The notes beneath the pieces are model-generated. The model had not been told where the DNA came from. It searched no databases and worked only from the letters and a program-made list of their open reading frames with translations. 14,537 nucleotides of DNA from DASZHJ01 sp035280245. GTDB taxonomy: Bacteria > Pseudomonadota > Alphaproteobacteria > ATCC43930 > CGMCC-115725. Position 1 is the stretch's first letter. Every line of letters starts with the position of its first letter. The stretch covers positions 1 to 14,537 of the forward strand of contig DATEGF010000128.1 of NCBI GenBank assembly GCA_035280245.1, in the 5' to 3' direction. Position numbers and translations under genes: made by a program. This document shows positions 13,427 through 14,537 of this stretch, piece by piece.

Positions 13427-14537
13427 GCAGCGACCGCATCCTGGAGCGGCTGTCGCAGCTCCATCCGAAGCTCATCGACCTCGCGCTCGACCGCATCGAG
13501 CGGCTGCTTGCGGCCCTGGGGAACCCCGAGCGCAAGCTGCCGCCGGTGATCCACGTCGCCGGCACCAACGGCAAGGGCTCGACGGTGGCGACACTCCGCG
13601 CCTGCCTCGAGGCCGCCGGCTATCGCGCGCATGTCTACACCTCGCCGCATCTCGTCCGCTTCACCGAGCGGATTCGGATCGCCGGGAAGCTGATCGAGGA
13701 CGACGCGCTCAGCGCCTGCCTCGAGGAATGCGAGCGGGCGAACGCGGGCGCGCCGATCACGCTCTTCGAGATCACCACGGCGGCGGCCTATCTCGCCTTC
13801 AGCCGCACGCCCGCGGACGCGACGCTCCTGGAGGTCGGCCTCGGCGGCCGGGTGGACGCCACCAACGTGATCGCTCGGCCAACGGCTACGGCGATCACAC
13901 CGATCTCCTTCGATCACCAGCGTTTCCTCGGCGACACGCTCGCGGCGATCGCCTTCGAGAAGGCGGGCATCCTGAAGCCAGGGGTGGTCAGCGTGGTCGG
14001 ACCGCAGCCACCGGAGGCCGCGGAGGTGATCGAGGCGCGCGCCACCGAGACGGGCTCGCCGCTCTATCGGCACGGCAAGGAGTGGCGCGCCGAGCCGACC
14101 GCCACGGGTTTGCGCTACGAAGGCCGGCGATGGCGGCTCGATCTGCCGGCATCGGCGCTGCCGGGCCGGCACCAGGTCGACAATGCCGGCGCCGCGATCG
14201 CATGCCTCGAAGGTCTCGAGAGCACGTTCCGCGTCGATCCCGCCGCCCTCGCACGCGGGCTCAAGACGACGGAGTGGCCGGCGCGGCTGCAGCGCCTCAC
14301 CCGCGGACCGCTCGCGGCCAATCTGCCGCCAGACGTCGAGCTCTGGCTTGACGGCGGCCACAATCAGGCCGGCGGCGAAGTGCTGGCCCAGCACGCCGCG
14401 ACCTGGCGCGACCGGCCGCTGCATCTGGTCTTCGGCATGCTCACCACCCACGACGCCCGCGACTTCCTGCGGCCGCTGGCGCGCGAGGCCGCCGATATCG
14501 GCACGGTCGCCATCCCCGGCGAGGCGAACAGCCGGAC
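13423..14537 (+). CDS. folC: Folylpolyglutamate synthase/dihydrofolate synthase, 3'-truncated, apparent CTG start
   Basis: FolC adds glutamate to dihydropteroate and to reduced folates, using ATP. About 371 codons are visible, and the frame is open to the window end. The ATP loop HVAGTNGKGS lies at 44-53, then YTSPHLVRFTERIRI, LFEITTAAAYLAF, EVGLGGRVDATNVI, ISFDHQRFLGDTLAAIAFEKAGILKPG, LPGRHQVDNAGAAIACL, WPARLQRL and ELWLDGGHNQAGG. The reading frame has no ATG, GTG or TTG from at least 13201 up to GTG 13546, and starting there would delete 41 residues including the expected ILERL...LHPK..DL.L.RIERLLAALGNP helix. CTG 13423 has GGAGG at 13411-13415 seven bases upstream and overlaps the accD stop as CTGA, parallel to the GTGA overlaps upstream. 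I therefore place the start at CTG; a base error is the main alternative. Confidence 0.93.
   Translation, partial: MSSDRILERLSQLHPKLIDLALDRIERLLAALGNPERKLPPVIHVAGTNGKGSTVATLRACLEAAGYRAHVYTSPHLVRFTERIRIAGKLIEDDALSACLEECERANAGAPITLFEITTAAAYLAFSRTPADATLLEVGLGGRVDATNVIARPTATAITPISFDHQRFLGDTLAAIAFEKAGILKPGVVSVVGPQPPEAAEVIEARATETGSPLYRHGKEWRAEPTATGLRYEGRRWRLDLPASALPGRHQVDNAGAAIACLEGLESTFRVDPAALARGLKTTEWPARLQRLTRGPLAANLPPDVELWLDGGHNQAGGEVLAQHAATWRDRPLHLVFGMLTTHDARDFLRPLAREAADIGTVAIPGEANSR

Noticed and set aside
13111..14451. 446-codon minus-strand frame over accD/folC
   Set aside because: Shadow of folC, which has all its family motifs on the plus strand.

Overview
The window is a very GC-rich bacterial chromosome segment. 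Its gene order (aroA-cmk-rpsA, then ihfB-lapA, then pyrF-trpF-trpB-trpA-accD-folC) is one I associate with Alphaproteobacteria. The AroA is class II (CP4-like), and the short LapA, IHF-beta and six-domain S1 all fit that group. The order or genus cannot be fixed from the sequence alone. Both ends are cut inside genes: aroA lacks its 5' part and folC its 3' part.

Layout. (1) 1-3689: aroA and cmk overlap by 4 bp. A 153-bp GC-rich leader with several possible hairpins follows, then rpsA, closed by a textbook intrinsic terminator. (2) 3690-6520: an accessory stretch between rpsA and ihfB. It holds an unrecognised small protein built of two similar halves, an inverted pair of REP-like palindromes between convergent genes, an amidohydrolase of the ACMSD-like superfamily on the minus strand, and a divergent IclR-type regulator. 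The IclR/amidohydrolase gap contains a regular operator array with three 7-bp half-sites in alternating orientation at exact 10-bp steps. (3) 6521-8745: ihfB, lapA and an ornithine cyclodeaminase/mu-crystallin family oxidoreductase on the plus strand, meeting a convergent DoxX-family membrane protein. (4) 8746-14537: a biosynthetic run, pyrF-trpF, then a 54-bp-period tandem repeat with hairpins, then trpB-trpA-accD-folC. Neighbouring genes overlap by 4 bp (ATGA or GTGA), so translational coupling is likely throughout.

How the genes work together. The core genes supply chorismate precursors (AroA), the last steps of tryptophan synthesis (TrpF, TrpB, TrpA), UMP (PyrF), CMP/dCMP phosphorylation (Cmk), malonyl-CoA for lipids (AccD), folates (FolC), translation (S1) and DNA bending (IHF-beta). 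The amidohydrolase/IclR pair looks like a locally regulated catabolic unit inserted in this housekeeping neighbourhood.

The observations most worth checking are folC, which appears to start at CTG with a perfect Shine-Dalgarno in a CTGA overlap with accD; the phased palindromic operator; the tandem hairpin repeats before trpB; the internally duplicated small protein; and a possibly leaderless pyrF. I see no CRISPR array, phage, transposase, tRNA or rRNA, and no clearly new multi-gene system.
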